Assembly: GCA_028284415.1 (NCBI GenBank)
Contig: JANQRU010000007.1
Location: forward strand, 620,001 to 684,000
DNA length: 64,000 bases
Direction: 5' to 3'
Source of the DNA: Pyrinomonadaceae bacterium
GTDB taxonomy: Bacteria > Acidobacteriota > Blastocatellia > Pyrinomonadales > Pyrinomonadaceae
Notes under the pieces: generated by a model
Seen by the model: only the letters and a program-made list of their open reading frames with translations
Told to the model about the DNA's origin: nothing
The model's database searches: none
Part shown: positions 1-8,665 of the stretch, one piece after another
Position numbering within the stretch: the first letter of the stretch is position 1
Layout of the letters: each line of letters starts with the position of its first letter
Position numbers and translations under genes: made by a program

Positions 1-42
1 AAAGAAATCAGAGAAATCAGTAAAGAAGAATATGGACATTAA
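1..42 (+). CDS. C-terminal end of an upstream gene (partial)
   Basis: The first frame is open from the window edge and would end with KEIREISKEEYGH and a TAA stop that overlaps the start of the acetyltransferase gene by 11 bases. A short overlap of this kind is typical of translationally coupled genes here. Only thirteen residues are visible, so neither product nor reality of the gene can be judged. Confidence 0.3.
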   Translation, partial: KEIREISKEEYGH

Positions 43-439
43 GGTCGAAGTTCGGGACATTCCTGTTGAAAGCTATAGAAATTTACGAGTTAAAACAGGT
101 CTGTCACCAAAATCCGAAGAAGCTGCAAAAATTGGTTTAACCAATACCCTTTTCTCAGTTTTGGTTACAAATGATAAAGATGAACACATCGGAATGGGCA
201 GAATAGTTGGAGATGGCGGTTGTTCCTGTCAGGTGGTTGATATTTGCGTATTACCTAATTATCAAGGATGCGGAATCGGTAGAATGATTATGCAAAAGAT
301 TAAAGAATACATTGACAATGACTTACCCGAAACCTGCTATGTAAGTCTTATCGCTGACGGAGATGCGAGCTATCTTTATGAGAAATTTGGTTTCAAAGAC
401 ACAATGCCTATTTCAAAAGGTATGTTCCTAAGAAGGTAA
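32..439 (+). CDS. GNAT family N-acetyltransferase
   Basis: A 135-residue protein of the GNAT fold, which transfers an acetyl group from acetyl-CoA to an amine; the substrate cannot be read from sequence. The acetyl-CoA pyrophosphate loop is visible as QGCGIG at residues 78-83, after the beta-4 strand VVDICVLP. The C-terminal YLYEKFGF (about 115-121) is the usual beta-6/alpha-4 element. Length is normal for a single-domain GNAT. The ATG is preceded by a purine-rich AAAGAAGAA stretch. Only 8 bases separate it from the following crotonase-like gene, so the two are probably co-transcribed. The cytosolic location is inferred from the lack of a signal peptide. Confidence 0.85.
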   Translation: MDIKVEVRDIPVESYRNLRVKTGLSPKSEEAAKIGLTNTLFSVLVTNDKDEHIGMGRIVGDGGCSCQVVDICVLPNYQGCGIGRMIMQKIKEYIDNDLPETCYVSLIADGDASYLYEKFGFKDTMPISKGMFLRR

Positions 440-447
440 TAACTGCG

Positions 448-1092
448 ATGAATTCAAATACTTTCATAAAAAACCACAAAGTGAAATCAAAAAAAGACCT
501 TTTGAACTTTTTGAAAAGTGTTTCAAAGGACGCAAACATCAGAGTTCTGACTATAAGCTTTGATGAAGAAAATACTTTTGAAAATGAAAATGATTTGGAT
601 AAGCAAATTTTCTCCTATCTTGAAAATCTAACGACACCGGTAATTACAACAATCAATCAGGATGTATCCGAATTTTTATTAAAGATAGTTTTGCTCTCTC
701 ATATCTGCATCGCAGTTGATTCAATCAATTTTGATGTCAAAGGTGTAAAAAAACAAGAATTGGCTTTAGGCAAAAAGACTCAAGAAAATCCAAAGCTATT
801 ACAAAAAACCTTTAATGCCGAAACTGCTTATTCTCTCGGATTAATCAATCAAATCTCAACCTCTGAAACCATTGAAAAAGATGCTTCTGAAATGGCTGAA
901 AAAATTTCAAAACTTGCCCCAATTGCAATTAGCTCTTGTCTAAAAGCAATTGACTACGGGTTAAAAAATGATCTGGAAGATGGTTTAAGGTTTGAAACAG
1001 AGCTTTTCAGTAAAATCTTTGGAACTAAAGATATGCGAGAAGGCACGAGTGCATTTTTAGAAAAAAGAAAGCCTTATTTTCAGGGAAAATGA
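448..1092 (+). CDS. Degenerate crotonase (enoyl-CoA hydratase/isomerase-like) protein
   Basis: A 214-residue member of the crotonase superfamily, recognisable from the C-terminal signature DMREGTSAFLEKRKPYF and the AYSLGLIN segment (AxxxGLvn in active enzymes). Active members are about 255-265 residues, so this one is about 45 short. The stretch that should carry the oxyanion-hole glycines (normally ALGGGCELALACD) reads DVSEFLLKIVLLSHICIAVD, so the GGG is lost. The loop that usually supplies the catalytic glutamates is reduced to KGVKKQELALG. The fold may be kept, but ordinary hydratase activity looks unlikely; a structural or regulatory role is an inference. It lies 8 bases after the acetyltransferase gene. 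Confidence 0.75.
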   Translation: MNSNTFIKNHKVKSKKDLLNFLKSVSKDANIRVLTISFDEENTFENENDLDKQIFSYLENLTTPVITTINQDVSEFLLKIVLLSHICIAVDSINFDVKGVKKQELALGKKTQENPKLLQKTFNAETAYSLGLINQISTSETIEKDASEMAEKISKLAPIAISSCLKAIDYGLKNDLEDGLRFETELFSKIFGTKDMREGTSAFLEKRKPYFQGK

Positions 1093-1180
1093 GTCGAACT
1101 AATAGTTATACTTTGCCTTTTTTAGTTTGCAACCTTATACTGAAACTTAACGATTTTTACTGCATATAGGGAGAGAAATT

Positions 1181-1699
1181 TTGCAACCAAAAGTTCACAA
1201 AGGACTACTAAAAGCACAAGGTTTTCGATTTGCGATCGTTGTTTCTGAATGGAATTCTTTTCTTACTTCGAAACTAACCGAAGGTGCGTTGGATACACTT
1301 GAGAAACTCGGAGCAGCGGAAAAAAATGTAGAGATTTTTAAAGTTCCGGGTTCGTATGAGTTGCCGGTTGTCGCCCAGAGAGTAGCTGAAGCTGAAAAGT
1401 TTGATGCAATAATTTGTCTCGGTGTCGTTATTAGAGGAGAAACTCCTCATTTTGATTATGTTGCAGGCGAAGCGGCAAAAGGAATCGCACAAGTTTCGAT
1501 GGAAACAGGTATTCCTGTTTTATTCGGAGTAATTACAACCGATACGGTTGAACAGGCAATGAATCGTTCGGGAGTAAAATCCGGTAATAAAGGCGTTGAG
1601 GCAGCAATGTCAGCAGTTGAAATTGTAAATTTATTTAAAGGTATGGGCGGTGGAAAAAAAACTAGAGGCGGCAAAAAAGCCTTTCCACACGCAGTTTGA
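1181..1699 (+). CDS. ribH: 6,7-dimethyl-8-ribityllumazine synthase
   Basis: Penultimate step of riboflavin synthesis: condenses 5-amino-6-ribitylaminouracil with 3,4-dihydroxy-2-butanone 4-phosphate; family members form cytosolic pentamers or icosahedral shells. Diagnostic segments are PGSYELP (56-62), [14 protein letters not shown] (81-94) with the general acid/base His90, and [13 protein letters not shown] with GNKG (about 119-138), which form the phosphate and pyrimidine sites. The start is a TTG preceded by GGGAGAG about 5 bases upstream. A Gly/Lys-rich tail of about 17 residues ([11 protein letters not shown]) extends past the usual C-terminus and could sit on the particle surface. nusB follows 15 bases later, the common ribH-nusB pairing. 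Confidence 0.97.
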   Translation: MQPKVHKGLLKAQGFRFAIVVSEWNSFLTSKLTEGALDTLEKLGAAEKNVEIFKVPGSYELPVVAQRVAEAEKFDAIICLGVVIRGETPHFDYVAGEAAKGIAQVSMETGIPVLFGVITTDTVEQAMNRSGVKSGNKGVEAAMSAVEIVNLFKGMGGGKKTRGGKKAFPHAV

Positions 1700-1714
1700 A
1701 AATAGCCAAGGACT

Positions 1715-2197
1715 ATGGGAGCAAGACGTAAAGCACGCGAATGTGCATTGCAGATGTTATTTGCGGCAGATGTTGCCAAGGTAAATAAATCTAATCTGAC
1801 ACGAGATTTTTGGAACGAACTCAGCGACTTTGACGCCGATGAGGCTACTCGTGATTTCTCAAACAATCTAGCTCTCGGAACGCTTCGTAACCTCAAATCA
1901 ATTGATAATAAGATTCGCACTCGTGCGGAACATTGGCGAATTGAGCGGATGGCAATAGTTGACAGGAACATTTTGCGTCTTGCGGTTAATGAATTTCTTT
2001 ATGAAGACACACCGCATACAGTTGTAATTAACGAAGCATTAGAAATTGCTCGACGCTTTTCGACCTATGAAGCAACACAATTTATCAACGGAATCTTGGA
2101 TGCAATCAAGCATGATCTGGAAAAAGAAAAAAAAACAACCTCAAAAAATGACGAAGAACCTAAAGTGAGCGAAAAAACAAATGCTTCATCGCTTTAA
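1715..2197 (+). CDS. nusB: Transcription antitermination factor NusB
   Basis: All-helical RNA-binding protein that, with NusE (S10), binds boxA of rRNA leaders and prevents premature termination. The N-terminal ARRKARECALQMLFAAD and the central RNILRLAVNEFLY ... TVVINEALEIARRFS ... FINGILDAI blocks are the standard NusB helices. The body is normal length; the last roughly 25 residues are a charged Lys/Glu tail. It is 15 bases downstream of ribH and its 3' end overlaps the next gene by 17 bases in another frame, which suggests translational coupling. Confidence 0.96.
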   Translation: MGARRKARECALQMLFAADVAKVNKSNLTRDFWNELSDFDADEATRDFSNNLALGTLRNLKSIDNKIRTRAEHWRIERMAIVDRNILRLAVNEFLYEDTPHTVVINEALEIARRFSTYEATQFINGILDAIKHDLEKEKKTTSKNDEEPKVSEKTNASSL

Positions 2198-2792
2198 TTT
2201 TTTTGAAAATTTCATTCTAAAAACTTCCCTTCTCTGCACAGTTTTCCTGTCTTTATTTGTTCCCGTTCAATCACAAGAATTACCCAACAAAATCCGTGGT
2301 TACAAAGTCCACAAAGCAAAAATTTCCGTAACCAGCGAATCTGAGAAAAATCAGGACACAAAAGAACTCGGTGTTGAAGTTGACTTTGAAGAACCTGAAT
2401 TAGCTTCAGTTGGTTTACTTGGAATAACACTAGAACTCGAAACAAAAGTTACCGTTTTCGGACAAAGCGGAACTGTAGATTTTATTTCGTTTAAGGATTT
2501 CAAGGTAAATGGATTAAAGGTCAACATCGAAGAATATGAGGAAAGTTTTGATTTCAAGAAAGGCGAATCAATCCAATTAAATAAGCCTGTCGAAATTTTT
2601 ATCAGCACCAGCCAAACAATTCGCGGAGCCTTAAATGAAGTTAAAGATTCAAAGGATAAATGGCGGGTTACGGGAAGAGTTTTTGTATTTGGAAAATTCA
2701 GAAAATTCGGCTTCAAATTTAAGCGCGTTATCCCCGTAGATATTGATTTATTGATTAATAACCCTTTGAAAAAAGAAGAAGATTCCAATTAA
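2181..2792 (+). CDS. Secreted protein of unknown function
   Basis: A 203-residue protein not recognised as a known family. Residues about 13-31 are hydrophobic (FILKTSLLCTVFLSLFVPVQ) and end in QSQ, giving a plausible signal peptide. The mature part is rich in alternating charged and hydrophobic residues and predicted strands, e.g. LGITLELETKVTVFGQSGTV and WRVTGRVFVFGKFRKFGFKF, which looks like a small beta-sandwich. The start lies inside the end of nusB, so it is translated from the same message; no link to antitermination is implied. No terminator is evident before kgd, 79 bases downstream. Confidence 0.75.
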   Translation: MLHRFNFFENFILKTSLLCTVFLSLFVPVQSQELPNKIRGYKVHKAKISVTSESEKNQDTKELGVEVDFEEPELASVGLLGITLELETKVTVFGQSGTVDFISFKDFKVNGLKVNIEEYEESFDFKKGESIQLNKPVEIFISTSQTIRGALNEVKDSKDKWRVTGRVFVFGKFRKFGFKFKRVIPVDIDLLINNPLKKEEDSN

Positions 2793-2871
2793 ATTTTAAG
2801 TATTTATATTTCAGACTAATTGAGCTAAAATTACATTTACACAAGCAAATTGTAAAAGAGGAACTTAAAAC

Positions 2872-5800
2872 GTGAGCGAACAAGTTACAAATATAGACGA
2901 GTTTATTGAAGATAATTTTGGTGCAAACGCAAGTTATGTGCAGGGTTTGTATGACCGTTACAAGAGTGATCCTAATCTTGTTGATGAATCATGGCGTGAA
3001 TACTTTGATGGAGTCGTCCACGGAGAAAACGGACAAACTGCAACTAGAACGACTGCCTCAACCCCTAGCACAAGTCAAGGAAACGGTGCATCAAGTCAGC
3101 AAACAGAAACACAAACTCCAACTCAACCAGCTCAAGCAAATGTTGCTACCAGCACATTAACTGAATCTAAACCACAGAAGGAAACCAAAGTTCAGGAAGG
3201 CGTTGAAGCAAAACCCCTGACTGGAGTTGCAAAAGTTATTGTCGAAAATATGGACGAAAGTTTGACCGTACCGACGGCAACTTCTGTCCGTCGTGTTCCG
3301 GTTAAGCTTTTGGAAGAAAACCGCAAGGTCATAAACGAAAGTCTTCTTTCCCGTTCGCTCGGTAAAGTTTCATTCACACATCTAATCGGCTGGGCAATCA
3401 TCAAAGCCACTTCGGAATTTCCTTCGATGAATAATGGTTATGGAATCGTTGACGGAAAACCTTCAAGGCTTGAAAGCAAGAGTATAAATCTTGGGATTGC
3501 CATTGATATTGAGAAAAAAGACGGTTCGAGAAATTTACTTGTTCCAAACATTAAAGATTCGGGAAATAATACTTTCTGGACATTTTTCCAAGCGTTTAAC
3601 AATACGATCAAACGTGCGAGAGGTGGTCAATTAACACTTGATGATTTTCAAGGCACAACAATTTCACTCACCAATCCGGGAATGATCGGAACAGTTGCGT
3701 CAACTCCACGCCTTATGGCTGGACAAAGTGCGATAATCGCAACCGGTTCAATTCAATATCCTGCTGAATATCAGGGAATGACCTCCGAATCTTTATCTCT
3801 ACTCGGCATTAGCAAGATCATGACCATTACGAGCACTTACGATCATCGTGTAATCCAAGGTGCGGAAAGCGGTCATTTCTTGAAAAAAATCCATGAATAT
3901 CTAGTTGGTCAGCATGGATTTTATGATGAGATTTTTGAAAGTTTGGAAATCACTTATCCACCTTTACGCTGGGCAGAAGATTACAACCCTTCGCTTTTGG
4001 GAAGTGAAAATGTTCATAAACAAACGGTTAAACAAGCAAAGGTCTTGCAACTCATCAATGCATATCGCAAACGCGGTCATATTTTAGCGGATATTGATCC
4101 GCTAAATATGACGACACATTATTCACCCGATCTGGAACTAGAAAATTTTAGTCTGACAATATGGGACTTAGACCGCGAATTTATAACGGACGGTTTACAC
4201 GGTAAAGACCGTGCAACTTTGCGTGAGATTTTGTGGGTTCTGAGACGTGCTTATTGCGGAAAGGTCGGCATCGAATATCGCCATATTCAAAGCAAGGAAG
4301 AAATTGGTTGGTTACGTGAAAAAATCAGACAAGAGTTTGTTGATAATGTTCCGCTAACACCTGAGACACAAAAAGAACTGTTGCTGAAACTAATTGAAGC
4401 CGAACAGTTTGAGCAATTTTTACACAGAAAATATTTGGGTCAAAAGCGTTTTTCGTTAGAAGGAATTGAAACTCTTATTCCTCTACTCGATCAACTGGTT
4501 GATCTTTCTTCCGCTCAGGGCGTCGAAGAGATTTTTATGGGAATGGCACATCGTGGTCGTTTGAATGTTTTGGCTAATATTGTTGGGAATCCCGAAACTG
4601 GCGAGATGGCAGAAAGAATTTTTACCTCATTTGAAGGAACTGCTCACCCGAGCTTCCCTGCCGATGAAGGTGATGTGAAATATCATCAGGGAGCAATTGG
4701 AGAAAAGACAACTCGCAGTGGTAATAACATCAAAATTCAACTTGCCTGTAACCCTTCGCACCTAGAATTCGTTGATCCTGTTGTCGAAGGAATGACTCGT
4801 GCCAGACAAGATGAAATGCTTGAGGGCGACTATGATAAGAAGGAAGAAGTGATTGATAAAGCTATGCCAATCCTGCTTCATGGCGATGCCGCATTTGCCG
4901 GACAAGGAATTGTCATGGAAACCTTACAATTGGCGAGTCTTCGAGGCTATCGGGTAGGCGGAACAATTCACGTTGTTGTAAATAACCAGATTGGATTTAC
5001 AACTTCTCCTGAAGCGAGTCGTAGTTCAATCTACTCAACCGATGCAGCTCAAATCACACAGCTACCGATTTTCCACATCAATGGAGATTCACCAGAAGCT
5101 GCTTATCGTGTTGCGAAAATCGCACTCGAATATCGTCAAGAATTCAACAAAGATGTTGCACTCGATCTGGTCGGTTTTCGTAAACTTGGACATAATGAAG
5201 GTGATGAACCAAGTTACACACAACCTCTTATGTATCAGAGAGTTAAAGCCCATCCCGGAGTTCGTCATGTTTATGCACAAAAATTGATGCGTGAAGAAAT
5301 CCTTACTGAAGATGAGCTTAAAGAAATGACTGATATGGTCGTTGCCAAGTATGAAGAAATATTGAAAAATGCAAAAGATATTGCTTCCAAAGAGAAAAAA
5401 ATTAAAGAACTTGCTCATCCCGTTCAAGATGAAGATGGCTCAAATATTCTGGAAACTCCAGTTACAAAAGAAACTTTAGAACAAATTACAACAAAAATCT
5501 CTCTTGTCCCTGATGGATTTAATATCAACCCCAAAATGGTAGGGCAACTTGGACGACGTGCGAAAATGGGTTCTGGTGAAACTTCGATGGATTGGGGTTT
5601 TGCAGAGGCGATTGCCTTTGGCTCACTTGTGTTGGATGGAATTGATGTTCGTTTGAGTGGACAAGATTCTGGACGCGGAACGTTCTCACATCGTCATTCT
5701 TTGATGTATGACACACAAAACGGTTCTGTTTGGTGTCCACTTGCAGAATTACGTAGTGAAAAAACTCCCGAGGCACGTTTTCATGTCTTCGATAGTTCGC

Positions 5801-6648
5801 TTTCTGAAACTGGGGTATTGGGATTTGAATATGGTTATGCAAACGTCGCCAAGGATTCGCTCGTGATGTGGGAAGCCCAATTTGGAGATTTTTCAAATGG
5901 TGCTCAGGTAATCATTGATCAATATATTTCAGCTTCTGAAGATAAATGGGGAGAAAAATGTCGGCTCGTGATGCTCTTGCCACACGGCTATGAAGGTCAA
6001 GGTCCCGAACATTCATCAGCAAGACTTGAAAGATATTTACAACTTTGTGCAGAAAATAATTTGCAGGTCTGTAATCCGACAACTCCTGCACAGTATTTCC
6101 ATATGTTGAGGCGGCAGGTAAAACAAGATATTGTTCGTCCATTAGTAGTAATGACGCCAAAGAGCCTTTTAAGAGCACCTGCGGCAACTTCAAGTGTTGA
6201 TGATTTGACAAACGGAGGTTTCCAACCAGTTATTGACGATGCATCAGTTACTGATGCATCAAAGGTTAAACGAGTTATTTTGTGTAGCGGAAAAGTCTTT
6301 TATGATCTGGACTCAACTCGTGAAGATACCAAAAACGATTCGGTTGCAATCATCAGATTAGAACAATTCTATCCGTTCCCGGGCGAAGCTTTGAAAGAAA
6401 TCTTTGCAAAATATTCAAATGTCAAAGAAATCATCTGGGCACAGGAAGAACCGAAAAATATGGGTGGTTGGACTTTTGTTGAGCCAAGAATTGAAGCTAT
6501 CAGACCTGAAGATACGAGTTTAGAGTATGTTGGCAGAGAGGCTTCGGCTTCACCGGCAACAGGCTCTTATGTAATTCACGGTCTAGAGCAAGAACAACTT
6601 GTAAACAAAGCACTCGGAGCGAGCGAAAAATCTGCTCCGGCAGGTTAA
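2872..6648 (+). CDS. kgd: Fused 2-oxoglutarate dehydrogenase E2-like/E1 (KGD-type)
   Basis: A 1258-residue TCA-cycle enzyme joining a dihydrolipoyl succinyltransferase-like E2 catalytic domain to a thiamine-diphosphate E1, as in actinobacterial KGD/SucA. In order: an E1 N-terminal helix segment (residues 8-47, EDNFGANASYVQGLY), a Ser/Thr/Gln/Pro linker (about 50-110), the E2 domain (about 115-350) with the catalytic motif YDHRVIQGAESG from 323, then E1, with the ThDP site GDAAFAGQG and NNQIGFTT near 670-713 and the transketolase-like C-terminal half. As in characterised KGDs there is no lipoyl domain. Start is GTG with AGAGGAAC about 8 bases upstream. Products are succinyl-CoA and CO2 with partner E2/E3 enzymes encoded elsewhere. 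Confidence 0.95.
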   Translation: MSEQVTNIDEFIEDNFGANASYVQGLYDRYKSDPNLVDESWREYFDGVVHGENGQTATRTTASTPSTSQGNGASSQQTETQTPTQPAQANVATSTLTESKPQKETKVQEGVEAKPLTGVAKVIVENMDESLTVPTATSVRRVPVKLLEENRKVINESLLSRSLGKVSFTHLIGWAIIKATSEFPSMNNGYGIVDGKPSRLESKSINLGIAIDIEKKDGSRNLLVPNIKDSGNNTFWTFFQAFNNTIKRARGGQLTLDDFQGTTISLTNPGMIGTVASTPRLMAGQSAIIATGSIQYPAEYQGMTSESLSLLGISKIMTITSTYDHRVIQGAESGHFLKKIHEYLVGQHGFYDEIFESLEITYPPLRWAEDYNPSLLGSENVHKQTVKQAKVLQLINAYRKRGHILADIDPLNMTTHYSPDLELENFSLTIWDLDREFITDGLHGKDRATLREILWVLRRAYCGKVGIEYRHIQSKEEIGWLREKIRQEFVDNVPLTPETQKELLLKLIEAEQFEQFLHRKYLGQKRFSLEGIETLIPLLDQLVDLSSAQGVEEIFMGMAHRGRLNVLANIVGNPETGEMAERIFTSFEGTAHPSFPADEGDVKYHQGAIGEKTTRSGNNIKIQLACNPSHLEFVDPVVEGMTRARQDEMLEGDYDKKEEVIDKAMPILLHGDAAFAGQGIVMETLQLASLRGYRVGGTIHVVVNNQIGFTTSPEASRSSIYSTDAAQITQLPIFHINGDSPEAAYRVAKIALEYRQEFNKDVALDLVGFRKLGHNEGDEPSYTQPLMYQRVKAHPGVRHVYAQKLMREEILTEDELKEMTDMVVAKYEEILKNAKDIASKEKKIKELAHPVQDEDGSNILETPVTKETLEQITTKISLVPDGFNINPKMVGQLGRRAKMGSGETSMDWGFAEAIAFGSLVLDGIDVRLSGQDSGRGTFSHRHSLMYDTQNGSVWCPLAELRSEKTPEARFHVFDSSLSETGVLGFEYGYANVAKDSLVMWEAQFGDFSNGAQVIIDQYISASEDKWGEKCRLVMLLPHGYEGQGPEHSSARLERYLQLCAENNLQVCNPTTPAQYFHMLRRQVKQDIVRPLVVMTPKSLLRAPAATSSVDDLTNGGFQPVIDDASVTDASKVKRVILCSGKVFYDLDSTREDTKNDSVAIIRLEQFYPFPGEALKEIFAKYSNVKEIIWAQEEPKNMGGWTFVEPRIEAIRPEDTSLEYVGREASASPATGSYVIHGLEQEQLVNKALGASEKSAPAG

Positions 6649-6709
6649 TAGAAATTAATAAAACGAATTAAATCTCAATTGCATCTCAAAAAAGGGATTA
6701 CCTAAAATT

Positions 6710-7843
6710 ATGTCAAAATTACAAACCTTAACCATCGCCGTCGCTTTAACATTCGGAGTTTTTATAGCTTTAGCTTGCCAAACAGGTTTGGTAAATAGCG
6801 AAGAAACCTTAAAAAGCTCAAAAACTGAAAAGGTTGAGCCAACACCTGAAAAGGTAAAAAACACCGAGAACATAACAATTGCCGCTGGCGGAGATATGAT
6901 GATGGGTTCGCCATTTCCAAACGCTTCACGAATGCCACCAAATGATGGTAAAGATTTACTCAAACCTGTCGCACCTATTTTTCAGAAAGCAGATATTGGT
7001 TTTGGTAATTTAGAAGGTCCGCTTGCTGATGGTGGGGTTTCTCCAAAATGTGGAAGAGGGCGTCCAAATTGCTTCGCCTTCCGTATGCCAACACGTTATG
7101 CAAATTATTTGAAAGAAGCGGGATTTGACATTATGAGTGTTGCTAACAATCACGCCGGAGATTTTGGTGCCAGAGGACGAATAACAACTCGTCAGACTCT
7201 AGACAGACTTGGTATCAAACACGCCGGAAGCGATAAAGGCAGATATTCGACAGCTTACTTAGATGTGAAGGGCAAAAAAGTTGCTTTCGTTGCATTTGCA
7301 ACTAACAGTATTTCATTAAATGTAAATAATTTAGCTGAAGCCAGAAGAGCTGTTCGACAAGCTGATCAGAAAGCTGACATCGTTGTTGTTTCTTTCCACG
7401 GCGGAGCAGAAGGATTAAAAGCTATCAGAACTCCTAAAAGAACAGAGATTTTCTTTGGTGAAAGACGCGGAAATCTGCCTTTATTTTCCAAAGCCGTTGT
7501 TGATGCTGGGGCAGATTTGGTTCTAGGACACGGACCGCACGTTTTGCGTGGAATGGAAGTTTATAAAGACCGTCTGATCGCTTATTCGCTTGGTAACTTT
7601 GCAACTTATGGTTGGTTTAATTTACGTGGACCAAAAGGAGAATCGCTCGTCTTGGAAGTCGAAATTGATAGCGAGGGTAAATTTGTGAAAGGAAAAATTC
7701 ATCCGTTTGTCTTGAAAGCACGAGGAATTTTAACACCTGACAAAACTAATTCTGCAATAAATACCATTCGCAGATTATCACTTCTAGACTTCCCTAAAAC
7801 AGCACCAAAAGTAGACGCTGATGGAATAATTACTCCTCAATAA
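6710..7843 (+). CDS. CapA-family (PGA_cap) putative lipoprotein
   Basis: A 377-residue metallophosphatase-fold protein of the CapA/PgsA family, best known from poly-gamma-glutamate capsule synthesis. Residues 1-23 are a lipoprotein signal with lipobox IALAC, predicting lipidation on Cys23. Family motifs follow: AAGGDMMMG, GNLEGPL, VANNHAGDFG, VSFHGGAE, GHGPHVLRG and YSLGNF, with Asp, Asn and His residues placed as metal ligands. Other capsule genes (capB/capC) are absent, so the substrate is unknown; many environmental CapA homologues stand alone like this. It follows kgd by 61 bases with no terminator, and a bidirectional hairpin lies just downstream. Confidence 0.88.
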   Translation: MSKLQTLTIAVALTFGVFIALACQTGLVNSEETLKSSKTEKVEPTPEKVKNTENITIAAGGDMMMGSPFPNASRMPPNDGKDLLKPVAPIFQKADIGFGNLEGPLADGGVSPKCGRGRPNCFAFRMPTRYANYLKEAGFDIMSVANNHAGDFGARGRITTRQTLDRLGIKHAGSDKGRYSTAYLDVKGKKVAFVAFATNSISLNVNNLAEARRAVRQADQKADIVVVSFHGGAEGLKAIRTPKRTEIFFGERRGNLPLFSKAVVDAGADLVLGHGPHVLRGMEVYKDRLIAYSLGNFATYGWFNLRGPKGESLVLEVEIDSEGKFVKGKIHPFVLKARGILTPDKTNSAINTIRRLSLLDFPKTAPKVDADGIITPQ

Positions 7844-7862
7844 ATTCAGGTAAAATAAATTG

Positions 7863-7890
7863 AAAAAGGTCAGATTTTACTGACCTTTTT
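7863..7890. terminator. Bidirectional rho-independent terminator
   Basis: Perfect 11-base inverted repeat (AAAAAGGTCAG / CTGACCTTTTT) with a 6-base loop. T runs follow on both strands, and it lies between the convergent capA-like gene and the minus-strand secreted-protein gene, whose stop codon is inside the loop. Confidence 0.9.
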
Positions 7891-8665
7891 CTTTTATCTC
7901 TTTATCTTTATTTTCTTTTTCTTCCTTTTCTTCTTTTTTCTTTTTATCCTTTGAGATTTTTTTCATCAGACGCTCGGCGTGGTTTCGAGCGATCAAGGGC
8001 ATCCGCTCGTCTTCACTTAATTCTTTAAGAAAAGGAATCATTTGAAAAGGGTCAGAAATAGCGTTTCTTCTTAAATGCGAATCCAAAGCTCTAACAATTT
8101 TCGGAGATTCCAAAGGCTGATTCTGCCTCGCAACATTTATTTCAAATATCCAAATAAATTGATTGCTGATCTTGCGATACTCGCTTGCCAAATCTCTAGC
8201 TAATAAATTACTTGTCCAATTAAATTCAGCTGATCGCTCTCTGGAATCTTTGCTCATCTTTAGTTTTACAGTTCCAAGATGACCATAGTCTCTTTCTTGC
8301 GATTGATAAACTTCATCAGATTCCAAAAAATTTAGCTCCGACCAGTTATTTTTTAGTTTTTCTAAAGTTATTGGCGAGAGCTTGAGCGGCTCAACTATAT
8401 CTTCATCAAAATCTTTTTTTAGAAAAGTAATTTTGCCCAAACCATTTTCATCATGCTCAATCTGAATTTTTTTAATGACAAATTCATCTTTTGCAAATTC
8501 ATAAAAATAAACGGGCTTTTGAATCTCTGTTTTTACAACTTTCGGTGAATCATTACCAGGACGGGAGTTTTTCTTGGACTGAGCTAAAATTGATAAAGAA
8601 AATAATAAAATAATTGCTAAAAATAAAAATATAACAGAACTTTTAATCTTCATAATTTTATTCAA
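7877..8665 (-). CDS. Secreted protein of unknown function
   Basis: A 262-residue protein with an N-terminal signal peptide (IFLFLAIILLFSLSILAQS, about residues 12-30). The middle contains a region that may sense or bind something (ITLEKLKNNWSELNFLE) and then a helical part (MIPFLKELSEDERMPLIARNHAERLMKK). The last about 30 residues are almost entirely Lys and Glu (KKKKEEKEEKENKDKEIKEK). I do not recognise the family. A second in-frame Met at residue 5 could also be the start. The start overlaps the 3' end of smc by 8 bases, so it is co-transcribed with smc and ends at the bidirectional terminator. Confidence 0.75.
   Translation of the reverse strand: MNKIMKIKSSVIFLFLAIILLFSLSILAQSKKNSRPGNDSPKVVKTEIQKPVYFYEFAKDEFVIKKIQIEHDENGLGKITFLKKDFDEDIVEPLKLSPITLEKLKNNWSELNFLESDEVYQSQERDYGHLGTVKLKMSKDSRERSAEFNWTSNLLARDLASEYRKISNQFIWIFEINVARQNQPLESPKIVRALDSHLRRNAISDPFQMIPFLKELSEDERMPLIARNHAERLMKKISKDKKKKEEKEEKENKDKEIKEKGQ

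Noticed and set aside
1456-1971. 171-codon minus-strand frame across ribH and nusB
   Set aside because: It crosses two well-conserved sense genes and shows no protein features.
2351-2788. 145-codon minus-strand frame opposite the secreted protein after nusB
   Set aside because: The plus strand has a signal peptide and ordered context; the minus frame is Ser-rich and unconvincing.
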